Translations under genes and position numbers: made by a program
Shown here: in pieces, positions 1 through 7,962 of the stretch
Layout: each line of letters opens with the position of its first letter
How positions within the stretch are numbered: the first letter of the stretch is position 1
Assembly (NCBI GenBank): GCA_964493245.1
Contig: CAZBNB010000038.1
Span: forward strand, 1-10,090
Reading direction: 5' to 3'
DNA: 10,090 nucleotides
From: CAZBNB01 sp964493245
Lineage (GTDB): Bacteria; Pseudomonadota; Gammaproteobacteria; Legionellales; Legionellaceae
Notes under the pieces: generated by a model
The model's input: only the letters and a program-made list of their open reading frames with translations
Database searches by the model: none
What the model was told of the DNA's origin: nothing

Positions 1-2390
1 AAAAAAGCATCGCCTAAGCCTTGTAAAGACTGAAGAGCTTCTGAGTTTTCAGGATGAGAAAATAATCTATCTCGCTCATGTGAACCTACACTGGAGGCAA
101 CATATTCAGAAAACGCTTGATCCATATTTTTTGTAATTTGATCGCCATGAGATTTTACATAGCTCACCGCATGGCTAATACGATCACTGCGTTGTAATGC
201 GGCATCATATTGCTGATTTGCAGTGGCCGCATGGCGTAAATCAGCACCCATTTGAGAAGATAAATGGCTAGATTCAGACTGTGTTTCATCAAAATGGTGA
301 TTTTGTACAACATTTTTAACATGACTGAATGCCTTATTAAAATCATGTGCTTCTCGCGCTGTTATTGCGGAATCATAACTTTGATTAGATCTGTCAGCAT
401 TGGTAGATGTTCGAGTGGCATTTCCTTCAACACCAACATTTGCACCAACCATCCCAGCAGTCATTACACTCAAACCTTTTGATAAAATTTCGCTTGTATG
501 CAATTTACCGCTGATTCCTGCACTGGTTAATTTCGTCATCGCATCTTCTGTACTAATACCTTCACGTTTCGCAACATCCGATGCAATATGACTCATGGTC
601 GATAATGCCTCTTGGTATTGACTGGTATCGCTTTGAGACAAGCCCTCCCCTAATCGCATATCATGACCCACCATATTAGATAACTGCATGGCCTTATGTG
701 CAAAGTTTGAAACCGACGTTTGAAAGCTTTGATGTGCATTGAAACTGGCGTGTTTAGAAGCTTCGTAAGCTTCATTCAAACTACCAGTTAACCCATCCAC
801 ACTATTAATGGAGACTGCATTTCGACTCATACCAGGAGATACATCAAAGACTGTATTGCCGCTGGCTGTATGTGTTTTAACAACACCTGTTGCCAATTGC
901 TCGGAATGCATACCATGCATATGCGTGAAATTATTATCGTGCTTATTGGCCGAATAGTTATTGGCTGAGGTGTTATAAAAACTCGTTTGTCCGAATGCAA
1001 AACTAGCACTTGCCGCATCATTGGCAACTGACATCGCAGAGCCCTGTAAATGTCCTGTCATAGACGTTGCTAAATTATTAAAGGCTTCACTTAAATTGGA
1101 TACCAAGCCTTTCGCTAAAAATGGAATCATCAACATCAAATAGCCTGCAACACCGGATAAATCAGCATGCAGCTCATCAACTTTATCGATATTTACAAGC
1201 GTTAATCCGCCGAAATGAGTCGATTGCTCTTTGCCATAAATTGTCATCGCAGCATTTAAAATCGCAAATAAGACAGGCCAGAATTGTAGAGAGATAAAAA
1301 ATTGAATGTAGCCTCTAAAGATACGTTCGCCATGAGGCAAGGTCGTCATCGCCATAATAATTGGGAAAATACCAAATAAAAGTGCCGTTAACAGTGTATG
1401 TAAAATCGGTAAAAACCAAGCGGCTTTAAGTCCTGCAATCGCCCAGCTCCAGCGATGTTGCACTTCAGATTTTGTAAATTGATTATTCACCACCCCTGCT
1501 GTGCTATCAGTGAAGGCTTGATAATCCTTAATTCCATCACCTACGGCATTAATCATCATCGATTGTAAAAAAATATTAGCACTGGTATCTGTCATCATTT
1601 GATAATAATCAAAACTTGAGGTGAGATGCGTTTCAAAAAGTTTTTCGTAACTACTTCGATTGTGGCCAAATAATGAAATACCGAACAAGGTGTAGGCTTT
1701 CTTAATTTCAGCATCGAGCTTTGTTTTTAAACTGTATTGTCCTTGAGATGATGCAGCGGTTCTACACGATACACGCATGTGATTCACTTCTGTCATTCGA
1801 AGCGGTGAGGCATTACGACTGATTAAATCCCATATATGTTGTGTTGTAGAAAGGTCACTGACACTATATTTATGATTCAAGCGAATATCACCGACCACAC
1901 AATTTCTTAAATATTGATTCATTTCTTCGCGGAGATTGGGGTCTAAAATTCTAAAATCGCGTGATGCTTGAATGAGTTTTGAACCAAATAGGCTTCCCGT
2001 TTTGGTATACGTTAAATCATCAGGTAATGATAAAAGTGCATCATAGCTTTCAGCAAGTCCAACGCCAACCGATGTAATAAGACTCGCCGTTGCAGCAAAA
2101 ATCACAGGCACATTGGAAACCACTCTATCTTTTTGCGCCGCAATATCATAAATGGCAACATCAGTTTTGGGCGTTAAAACGAGTTGAAAGACCAACACAT
2201 AACTCATCACCCATTTGGCATAGATCATGGGATTTCGTTCTTTAATAAAACCAATGGATGCCATGATGATGCCAACGAGTGCTGTTAATCGTAGAAAATT
2301 ATTAAAAAAGCTTTGCCCCATAAATGCCGCAATCGCATTTAACAATTGAACAAAAAGCTCTCCAAAACCTAATACTTGTATCGTAATCAT
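1..2390 (-). CDS. traG: TraG, F-type mating-pair stabilisation and pilus assembly protein (3' end beyond window)
   Basis: Reading the minus strand from the ATG at 2388-2390 gives an unbroken frame of 796 codons to the left edge; I read it codon by codon and found no stop. F TraG has about 940 residues, so the C-terminal end is missing. Hydrophobic segments lie near residues 33-50, 58-72 and 85-105, then near 327-350, 360-383 and 414-432. A soluble tail rich in Ser, His, Asn and Ala fills the rest. This N-terminal membrane part plus long C-terminal part is the known TraG layout: the N-terminal part is needed for pilus assembly, while the C-terminal part acts in mating-pair stabilisation and, in F, is the target of the entry-exclusion protein TraS. 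The start lies 3 bases after the traH stop, with an AGGGG sequence in the end of traH about 8 bases upstream. Gene order traH-traG is as in F. Identity is supported by layout and position more than by any single motif. Confidence 0.9.
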   Translation of the reverse strand, partial: MITIQVLGFGELFVQLLNAIAAFMGQSFFNNFLRLTALVGIIMASIGFIKERNPMIYAKWVMSYVLVFQLVLTPKTDVAIYDIAAQKDRVVSNVPVIFAATASLITSVGVGLAESYDALLSLPDDLTYTKTGSLFGSKLIQASRDFRILDPNLREEMNQYLRNCVVGDIRLNHKYSVSDLSTTQHIWDLISRNASPLRMTEVNHMRVSCRTAASSQGQYSLKTKLDAEIKKAYTLFGISLFGHNRSSYEKLFETHLTSSFDYYQMMTDTSANIFLQSMMINAVGDGIKDYQAFTDSTAGVVNNQFTKSEVQHRWSWAIAGLKAAWFLPILHTLLTALLFGIFPIIMAMTTLPHGERIFRGYIQFFISLQFWPVLFAILNAAMTIYGKEQSTHFGGLTLVNIDKVDELHADLSGVAGYLMLMIPFLAKGLVSNLSEAFNNLATSMTGHLQGSAMSVANDAASASFAFGQTSFYNTSANNYSANKHDNNFTHMHGMHSEQLATGVVKTHTASGNTVFDVSPGMSRNAVSINSVDGLTGSLNEAYEASKHASFNAHQSFQTSVSNFAHKAMQLSNMVGHDMRLGEGLSQSDTSQYQEALSTMSHIASDVAKREGISTEDAMTKLTSAGISGKLHTSEILSKGLSVMTAGMVGANVGVEGNATRTSTNADRSNQSYDSAITAREAHDFNKAFSHVKNVVQNHHFDETQSESSHLSSQMGADLRHAATANQQYDAALQRSDRISHAVSYVKSHGDQITKNMDQAFSEYVASSVGSHERDRLFSHPENSEALQSLQGLGDAF

Positions 2391-2393
2391 CAG

Positions 2394-3731
2394 TTACACC
2401 CCTAAACTTCCCGCCAATTGTTTTTCAATTCTTGACACATACTGAATTAATGTTAATTTTTGAGCTAACTTTTGACCGACATTGGGTTCAATGCGCGCGA
2501 TTTGGATCTGTGCAAAATCAATACGGTGTCGAAGCGTTTTAAGTAACGCATCATTTAATGTACTGCTATTGATAGCCATTGTTGCTGATTGTAGTAAGTG
2601 ACTTAGATATTGCTGTAACAAATCACTCGCAATCAGGGTTGAATAAGACTCCATATCAACCGCCGCATTGCCATAATGCGTGCTATTTAGAACCATTAAA
2701 AACTTCATGACTGGTAAAGAAGTCAGTTCAAGAAAGCCAATTTCAGCTTGATTCAGTTTTTCATCGCGCTTTAATTTTTCATCAATGGATGCGATAAGAT
2801 TTCGAATACGTCCACTTAAGGAATGCGCATGATCAATGTGAATGATGTCTTGATGGACATGAAGACATAAATTACTATCATCACATCGCCAAATCGATGC
2901 GGAACTTACCTGCGCATTTCCTAAAAGTGCTTGAATCAGACCCGCATGATTGGCCATCGAAGGCACTTCCGTGACTTTTCCATTTTTATCAATGATGAGC
3001 GTTCCTGTTAAACTCATCACAAGCTCTGATAATTCTTTATCTGAATTTAAAAAAGCGTTATCTCGTAACAAAGACCACACGAGATTTTTATTTATCACTA
3101 CTTCTTTTTTTCGTTTTTCATCTTTAGAGGCATTTTCAATACCTTCTTGATAGCCATCACCCGCACATGCCATGTGAGCTGCCACATAATCATGACCCAA
3201 TCCTTCACGACCCATACGACGTTGGTCATTACACACTTTTTGCTGACTGGCGACCGTTTTAGGCCAAACGCCACCAACCAAATTTTGTGACATTTCACAC
3301 GAATTAATGGTGCTTTGATTAATTTTTTGAACGGTGGTTTGCAAGAAATCACGAACTTGTTTTAATTCAGGTACAGTGGTTGCAAGCATAACATCCACGG
3401 CATAAGCACCAGCATTCGTCATGATTTGCTTACCAAGATTTGTTAATTTATCACCACTGATGTAACTTAAGCTTCCGGTAAATAAATCAATACCCGCACA
3501 TCCGGCTCTGTAATCTGGCATATCCAGTGTAACTAGTTCATACTGTCTCACGGGCGTTCTCGTGTAGAGCGACCCACCACCAAAAAATCCGCTGGCTTGT
3601 GATTCGAATGCTTGGACGTTGGTGCTATTGGATGCATAACCAATGCCATTAAAAAAATTATCTAAATCTGATGCAACATCTGCATATGCATATGAAGTAC
3701 AGAGTAATAATGCTAGGAGGCGTTTTTTCAT
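2394..3731 (-). CDS. traH: TraH, F-type pilus assembly protein
   Basis: The protein has 445 residues, against about 458 for F TraH. It is a periplasmic protein required for F pilus assembly, thought to act with TraF, TraU, TraW and TrbB at the outer-membrane side. A Sec signal peptide ends near AYA-D at residue 17. Conserved family blocks follow: FFNGIGYAS (26-34), GGGSLYTR (51-58), RAGCAGID (75-82), then the NSC and QQKVC segments with Cys145 and Cys167. The mature protein has six cysteines, probably disulfide-bonded. The C-terminal part is helical and charged and could form a coiled coil, as in F TraH. The start at 3731 is fixed by an AAGGAG Shine-Dalgarno sequence at 3739-3744, 7 bases upstream, and it overlaps the trbB stop by 4 bases (ATGA). 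Confidence 0.96.
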   Translation of the reverse strand: MKKRLLALLLCTSYAYADVASDLDNFFNGIGYASNSTNVQAFESQASGFFGGGSLYTRTPVRQYELVTLDMPDYRAGCAGIDLFTGSLSYISGDKLTNLGKQIMTNAGAYAVDVMLATTVPELKQVRDFLQTTVQKINQSTINSCEMSQNLVGGVWPKTVASQQKVCNDQRRMGREGLGHDYVAAHMACAGDGYQEGIENASKDEKRKKEVVINKNLVWSLLRDNAFLNSDKELSELVMSLTGTLIIDKNGKVTEVPSMANHAGLIQALLGNAQVSSASIWRCDDSNLCLHVHQDIIHIDHAHSLSGRIRNLIASIDEKLKRDEKLNQAEIGFLELTSLPVMKFLMVLNSTHYGNAAVDMESYSTLIASDLLQQYLSHLLQSATMAINSSTLNDALLKTLRHRIDFAQIQIARIEPNVGQKLAQKLTLIQYVSRIEKQLAGSLGV

Positions 3732-4192
3732 CCGTGTTCTCCTTCATAACGCTCTATTTTTGCAATCAAGGTTTTTAAGCGGTGCTCAAGTTCCGGTTTC
3801 GTCCATTCACCCATTAAGGCTAAATACAATTGATTTGTTTGATTATTGATGATAAATAAAGCAGGAAACGTAACGTTTTGTCCTGCGTAAGCCGTTTGTA
3901 TTAATGCATCTGAAACTTCCGCCATTTGTGGAAATTCAGGCAATGGTTGTCTGTCAAAAGATACCGCCATTACATCTGTATGATGCATGTCCGCCCACGC
4001 TTTTAATGATGGCGCTGACTTATGACAATGAGAGCACGTGCTTGCAAAGAAAAAAAGTAATTGATGATGTTTGAAAAATTGAGGTTTAGACTCGTGATGT
4101 TCTAAACGCTCTATCTGGTGTAACAGTACATTTGGGTTTGCAAAACTGACTGGAGCAAAAAAGAAAAAACATAGCCAAAAAATCCCTCTCAT
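3728..4192 (-). CDS. trbB: TrbB, periplasmic thiol-disulfide isomerase of the transfer system
   Basis: A 154-residue thioredoxin-fold protein with a signal peptide ending near SFA-N at residue 18. The active site is CSHC (Cys53 and Cys56) in the context FFFASTCSHCHK, and the TFPALF stretch supplies the expected cis-proline (Pro110). F TrbB is about 181 residues and is a DsbC-like disulfide isomerase that helps cysteine-rich transfer proteins fold. This copy is shorter, and the missing length is on the N-terminal side of the active site. It sits between traF and traH, with 4-base ATGA overlaps at both ends and a GGAG sequence 7 bases before its ATG inside traF. Its likely clients are encoded in the same operon: TraU, TraN and TraH. 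A plain thioredoxin-like reductase cannot be excluded, but the location favours TrbB. Confidence 0.9.
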   Translation of the reverse strand: MRGIFWLCFFFFAPVSFANPNVLLHQIERLEHHESKPQFFKHHQLLFFFASTCSHCHKSAPSLKAWADMHHTDVMAVSFDRQPLPEFPQMAEVSDALIQTAYAGQNVTFPALFIINNQTNQLYLALMGEWTKPELEHRLKTLIAKIERYEGEHG

Positions 4193-4926
4193 GTCGACTC
4201 TCCACGAAATTGGTGTGCCACAAAGCTTAAGCGCTGAATCAGCGTATCTTGGGTAGTCAAACCAAAGGCAACAGGTATGTAAGATGTCGATTTGGGGTTC
4301 ACAAGCACTATCGCTGGAAAATAATGAACGCCTAAACGTAAGGCTTGACCGTTATCCATACGCGTGTCAGAGAGTAAATCTGATTTTTCGCCATCAACGC
4401 TGACAGGAATAAGACGAAACTTAAATTTTTGGCAAAAATCTTGAAGAACTGGGATTTGTTTGATGTCTAAAGCTTCTTTCCCTCGATAAAAAAAGAGTAG
4501 CCCATGCGTTTTAGATAATTTCGCCACTTCTTCTTTTTGCCTTAAAAGACGCGCTGAATCATATATTTTGGCGCCTAAATCAGACGTGGGATGCGTGACC
4601 GAAAAGTCATATTCCGGATAATACAACAATGCTTTTTGGTTTAATGTGCCATGAATAGACGCTTCCTTAAGCCAATAATTTTGCAACGCTAAGAAAACCC
4701 GTTCATCTTCTAACTGATGAGTAAAGCGAACTTTGTGCAGTGCTTCCATAGTGTAAAAATGAAGGACTGCGTCTTTATCAGTATAACTGAGCTGACTAAA
4801 TGGCGTGCCTTTCTTTTGGGATTTTGCTTCTTTAGGTACATTATACCAAAGAAAACCAGCGGTTTTTTCAGCATGAACCACAGCCGTGATAAGGAGCAGT
4901 CCAACAAAGAATAGCTTATTTATCAT
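4189..4926 (-). CDS. traF: TraF, F-type pilus assembly protein (thioredoxin-like without CXXC)
   Basis: The protein has 245 residues from the chosen start, close to the 247 of F TraF. It is a periplasmic protein needed for F pilus assembly. The signal peptide ends near VHA-E at residue 19. The C-terminal half has the TraF thioredoxin-like domain: GLLFFYRG (142-149), LIPVSVDG (172-179) and LGVHYFPAIVLVNPK (198-212), with the cis-proline position at Pro204. The CXXC of active thioredoxins is absent, and the mature protein has a single cysteine (Cys165). This is the normal state for TraF, so it is probably a structural rather than redox protein. The frame is open to an ATG at 4947, but the ATG at 4926 follows an AAGGAG at 4933-4938 by 6 bases and begins a clean signal peptide. 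It overlaps the traN stop by 11 bases and the trbB start by 4. Confidence 0.95.
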   Translation of the reverse strand: MINKLFFVGLLLITAVVHAEKTAGFLWYNVPKEAKSQKKGTPFSQLSYTDKDAVLHFYTMEALHKVRFTHQLEDERVFLALQNYWLKEASIHGTLNQKALLYYPEYDFSVTHPTSDLGAKIYDSARLLRQKEEVAKLSKTHGLLFFYRGKEALDIKQIPVLQDFCQKFKFRLIPVSVDGEKSDLLSDTRMDNGQALRLGVHYFPAIVLVNPKSTSYIPVAFGLTTQDTLIQRLSFVAHQFRGEST

Positions 4927-6568
4927 AAGGCACTCCTTTATCATCAAGCGCTTTCACATGCGCTTCATTCTGACGGCTAATCCCTTCTCTATCGGGTATG
5001 GTTTTTTTAGAAACGAAATCATCAACAAGTTCGTGAATATCCAGGCGCTTAAAATCAATACGCTCTAATTCTTCCGGGGTAATCCCTCGACAATCGGGAT
5101 GTTTTGCACTACCAAATCCAACGTTTAATTGATTCAATCGACCTTGAATTTGAATGATACCTGCAAGACGCGTCGGGAAAACGCAATATCCATATCGCGT
5201 AGTACTGATTAACCGGGGTTTATAATGTCCAAGATAAACGGCGCGATGCTCAAGCTTTGCCCGTTGTAAATCTCGAAGTTCAGATGGGCAATGAATCATC
5301 CCATCAAGCCAACCATCATCCGTACAACAATCACGCACGCCAAACATGTATTTTTCACATTCTTGATATTGGCCTCTAAAAATATTGGGGCTTTGTGATG
5401 TAACTTGATTGTTTTTAACTTCCTCTGCAGTGCCTGCGAGCGTACCTAAGCGACTCACGCCTTCATTGATATCGTCGCTTTCTTCAAGAACGGATTGGTC
5501 GCAACTTCCATTCGCGCAAGGAATCCCTTCAGGCGGACAAACTTCTTTGTCGGGAAAGCATGTTTTTTCTACGCATTGGAAAACTTTCGAGGTTAAAATA
5601 CAGTAATCCCCTATTTTTGATAAACACTCAGCTCGGATATTAGAGCAGCCTTGAGTCACCAGAGCATCACATGTTGAAACCACATCACCGACACATTGAA
5701 ATCGCTGCTCGTCACCCCAGCAGCCGCGAGTTACCTCGATGCCATCAATCAATTTGGTTTGATTGGGTTCAAGACAGATGTTTGATGTGTCTTGCATACA
5801 TTGGTCTTGATTAACCGCTAAACAAGTATCTCCTTCCCATGTATCCTCAGTTCGATATTCAGTGACATCAACTTTTGCTTTAAATAGTGGCGGAATATTA
5901 TCTTCTGCAAGCGTTACGGTAGGATCTTGGCAAGTAGGCAATTTCAGCAAACGAAGCGGTTGATTGTTAAGACTTATCGTGATTTTCAAATGCTCACATT
6001 GAGGATGTAATTGAATGAGTTGCTTATTAGTACAATAAACATCCTGACTTTTACATTGCGTTAAATCAATCGTTGCAAGTTTTTTGATAAAAACACGAGA
6101 TACCTCACTGTGATGAATAGCATTCACATGCACAACCAGCTTTTTTATACATGTCACGGGCTTCATGCTTCGCGCTTCCTCACAAATTCTTTCAAATCTT
6201 TTTTCTTCACAAGGTACTGGCTCTTTATGACAACCGGGGCGTACCACTTCTTCTGCCATGTCAATCAAACGCGCACCCTCTGTGATTTCAGAAGCGTTGT
6301 CATTGGGTGTGATTTTTGCGCGTTGATGCTCTTCTTTGATAACAAAATTAGCGGTTTCATCTTGAGCTAATCGCTGTTGTGTTTCTTGTTGAAGCGATTG
6401 GCTATTACTTAATCGACTCTCCTTGGGCGTTTCAGTGAATGTTGAAATCACAGCCCCAGGCTGAAAACTTTGCATTGCATTAAGCGCCTGACTCTTAAGA
6501 GCAGTGACTTCATTCGAGCTTGCGAATACAATGACTGGCATGAAAATGAGCACCCCTATCCATTTCAT
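4916..6568 (-). CDS. traN: TraN, cysteine-rich outer-membrane mating-pair stabilisation protein
   Basis: The protein has 550 residues, against about 602 for F TraN. In F-type systems TraN lies in the outer membrane of the donor and binds a recipient surface protein to stabilise the mating pair. A signal peptide ends near VFA-S at residue 16, followed by a cysteine-free polar stretch to about residue 112. There are 28 cysteines between residues 113 and 493. Family-like segments are DGIEVTRGCW (275-284), CEKYMFGVRDCC (404-415) and GYCVFPTRLAGIIQIQGR (460-477). The conserved tail follows: VGFGSAKHPDCRG (483-495) and TPEELERIDF (497-506). The start overlaps the trbC stop by 4 bases (ATGA), with GAGG at 6575-6578, 6 bases upstream. 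The central part should carry receptor specificity, which cannot be predicted from this sequence alone. The C-terminal domain seems to have fewer cysteines than I remember for F TraN. Confidence 0.95.
   Translation of the reverse strand: MKWIGVLIFMPVIVFASSNEVTALKSQALNAMQSFQPGAVISTFTETPKESRLSNSQSLQQETQQRLAQDETANFVIKEEHQRAKITPNDNASEITEGARLIDMAEEVVRPGCHKEPVPCEEKRFERICEEARSMKPVTCIKKLVVHVNAIHHSEVSRVFIKKLATIDLTQCKSQDVYCTNKQLIQLHPQCEHLKITISLNNQPLRLLKLPTCQDPTVTLAEDNIPPLFKAKVDVTEYRTEDTWEGDTCLAVNQDQCMQDTSNICLEPNQTKLIDGIEVTRGCWGDEQRFQCVGDVVSTCDALVTQGCSNIRAECLSKIGDYCILTSKVFQCVEKTCFPDKEVCPPEGIPCANGSCDQSVLEESDDINEGVSRLGTLAGTAEEVKNNQVTSQSPNIFRGQYQECEKYMFGVRDCCTDDGWLDGMIHCPSELRDLQRAKLEHRAVYLGHYKPRLISTTRYGYCVFPTRLAGIIQIQGRLNQLNVGFGSAKHPDCRGITPEELERIDFKRLDIHELVDDFVSKKTIPDREGISRQNEAHVKALDDKGVPYDK
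4933..4938 (-). promoter_or_regulatory. Shine-Dalgarno sequence that sets the traF start
   Basis: AAGGAG on the minus strand, 6 bases before the ATG at 4924-4926 and inside the last codons of traN. It favours this start over the two adjacent in-frame ATGs at 4942-4947, which would put the ribosome site inside the gene and add a charged stretch before the signal peptide. Confidence 0.75.
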
Positions 6569-6960
6569 GAGGCACCTCTTTTTTTACATTCGCCTTTTTC
6601 TGCAATATATTGCAGTCCTCGCGTAAGTGGAAAATTGCCATACACCACATCAAAACAATCTCCATTTTCAACGACCAATGCAGGCACTTGTTTGATATTG
6701 AAGCGCTCAAATTGCGTGGGGTCGATTTGTAGCTGCAGATCAGGTACTTCTTTGGTTAAATCCAAAATTTTTTGCACCGTTTTTTCAAATGAATTTTCAT
6801 CCAGACCATTCAAAATGGCAGGAATTTGATGTTTGCTGCTATCGTGTAATGTTTCAATGAGTAATTGATGCGGCATAGAAAAACTGACAAACACATAGGC
6901 TGATTGTGCGAAAGTTGAGGTCGACAAAATACTGGTCAGTAAAATCACAAGAAGACGCAA
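6565..6960 (-). CDS. trbC: TrbC, F-type pilus assembly protein, with a TTG start
   Basis: The protein has 131 residues from a TTG at 6958-6960. In F, TrbC is a periplasmic protein needed for pilus assembly that is thought to work with TraW. Here a signal peptide (MRLLVILL..., cleavage near TFA-Q at residue 18) leads directly into the family motif FVSFSMP (24-30). The thioredoxin-like end follows: QVPALVVENG (91-100) and NFPLTRGLQYI (109-119). F TrbC is about 212 residues, so this form lacks most of the region before the FVSFSMP block. Two cysteines (102 and 125) lie in the C-terminal part. A GTG at 6975 would give 136 residues, but it overlaps the best Shine-Dalgarno sequence and puts acidic residues before the signal peptide. 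The gene overlaps traU by 16 bases and traN by 4. Confidence 0.88.
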   Translation of the reverse strand: MRLLVILLTSILSTSTFAQSAYVFVSFSMPHQLLIETLHDSSKHQIPAILNGLDENSFEKTVQKILDLTKEVPDLQLQIDPTQFERFNIKQVPALVVENGDCFDVVYGNFPLTRGLQYIAEKGECKKRGAS

Positions 6961-7862
6961 TTTCTTTTCCTCCACACTAAATACCCAAACTGCGTTGGCG
7001 TATGCGGTTTAATTTTGTCTGTTTCCCAAGCAAGGGTCGTATGTCCACCTGGATAACAATGCTTGCCATCGGCCACCTGATTCACCATTTCATAGCGATA
7101 GCGTGACTTAGGTAAAATGGATAAACGATGCTCCGAACAAGCATTCTTAGGACTTGAATCCGTAATCAATGATTCACGGTGAAGCTTGTAATTCATGCGC
7201 TCTGCTAATAATAAACTGGCTTGAACGGGTGATAGTGGTGCATTCACATACCCCGTCATTGGATAAAGACTTCCTTGGCTACCCGCGCACCAAAACAAAC
7301 TATCCAACGTGCGACCATGCAAGCTTGAAGAAAGGCTATCTGCAGCACAGGCACTTTGTGCCGCCACATTCCCAAAAAGAACGGCTTCCGGATTTAAAAC
7401 AAAAGCCATCTCAGAGTCATTCCAGGTTGGATCAAGCTCTGTCATATAAGCAATATCAAAATCACCACCTTGATAACAACCTGCAGACGTGATGAGATTT
7501 AACCAAACAATGAGTGGATATCGATACCAATGCACGTGATAAAATGCACGCATCACCCCTTCTTCAATCGTTTGCCTACCACCACGCCTTGCTTTAGAGC
7601 CTAAATGAAGTTGTGTTCCAGCTAAATTGACCAAGCAAAATGGCGTATCGGTGACATCAACCAGTGCCATTGGCTCCCAGTAGCCAATATTAAGACCAAT
7701 CCGACTGCCCACTGTGGTTGGGCAAATCCCGATAGGACTTGCTGCATTTTCAGTATCAGCTAAACCATGCGAAACGACTTGGGACTTTCCAATCGAAAGG
7801 GGAAACAAACAGCGCCAACACACATCCTTAATCGGATTCACAAAATGACCATTGCATGTGGA
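6945..7862 (-). CDS. traU: TraU, F-type pilus assembly and DNA transfer protein (5' end lost in assembly gap)
   Basis: 305 residues and a stop are visible; the start lies in the N run. TraU is periplasmic and in F is needed for DNA transfer, with some pilus made without it. The visible part begins at STCNGHFVNP, close to the mature N-terminus of F TraU (330 residues), so about 25 residues, mainly the signal peptide, are missing. Family blocks are present in order: DVCWRCLFPLSIG, IGLNIGYWEPMALVDVT, GAFYHVHWY-type AFYHVHWYRYPL, GGDFDIAYMTELDPTW, LNPEAVLFGN, ACAADS, LFWCAGSQGSLYP and the C-terminus WRKRNCVFL, which matches my memory of the F protein. Eleven cysteines are visible, several in conserved pairs, suggesting disulfide bonds. 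The stop is TGA at 6945-6947, and trbC starts inside its 3' end. Confidence 0.95.
   Translation of the reverse strand, partial: STCNGHFVNPIKDVCWRCLFPLSIGKSQVVSHGLADTENAASPIGICPTTVGSRIGLNIGYWEPMALVDVTDTPFCLVNLAGTQLHLGSKARRGGRQTIEEGVMRAFYHVHWYRYPLIVWLNLITSAGCYQGGDFDIAYMTELDPTWNDSEMAFVLNPEAVLFGNVAAQSACAADSLSSSLHGRTLDSLFWCAGSQGSLYPMTGYVNAPLSPVQASLLLAERMNYKLHRESLITDSSPKNACSEHRLSILPKSRYRYEMVNQVADGKHCYPGGHTTLAWETDKIKPHTPTQFGYLVWRKRNCVFL
6969..6973 (-). promoter_or_regulatory. Shine-Dalgarno sequence that sets the trbC TTG start
   Basis: GGAGG on the minus strand, 8 bases before the TTG at 6958-6960 and inside the last codons of traU. Its position argues for the TTG and against the GTG at 6973-6975, whose third base is the first G of this site. 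Confidence 0.7.
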
Positions 7863-7962
7863 NNNNNNNNNNNNNNNNNNNNNNNNNNNNNNNNNNNNNN
7901 NNNNNNNNNNNNNNNNNNNNNNNNNNNNNNNNNNNNNNNNNNNNNNNNNNNNNNNNNNNNNN
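7863..7962. other. Assembly gap of 100 Ns spanning the traW/traU junction
   Basis: Exactly 100 Ns, the conventional placeholder for a gap of unknown length. To its right the frame is traW, cut after about residue 139 of roughly 210. To its left the frame is traU, cut near its mature N-terminus. By comparison with F proteins, about 70 codons of traW and 25 of traU are absent, roughly 280 bases, so the true gap is probably larger than 100. Confidence 0.97.

Noticed and set aside
3100..3120. A/T-rich run in traH as a possible frameshift or slippery site
   Set aside because: The traH frame is continuous on both sides with family motifs before and after, so no shift is needed.
3098..3352. Minus-strand frame of 84 codons inside traH
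   Set aside because: It is a second frame within a stretch that encodes conserved TraH cysteine motifs; no ribosome site or motif of its own.
4189..4926. TraF as an active thioredoxin
   Set aside because: The CXXC position is occupied by FYRGKE with no cysteines; this is normal for TraF and not a mutation.
6470..6829. Plus-strand open frame of 119 codons
   Set aside because: It lies opposite traN and trbC, both with clear family motifs and signal peptides. Its translation shows no recognisable domain and it has no supporting context.
7169..7492. Plus-strand open frame of 107 codons
   Set aside because: It is the opposite strand of a highly conserved part of traU; the protein is not recognisable.
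7863..7962. N run as a low-complexity repeat or real spacer
   Set aside because: Exactly 100 Ns in the middle of two truncated conserved genes indicates a scaffold gap.
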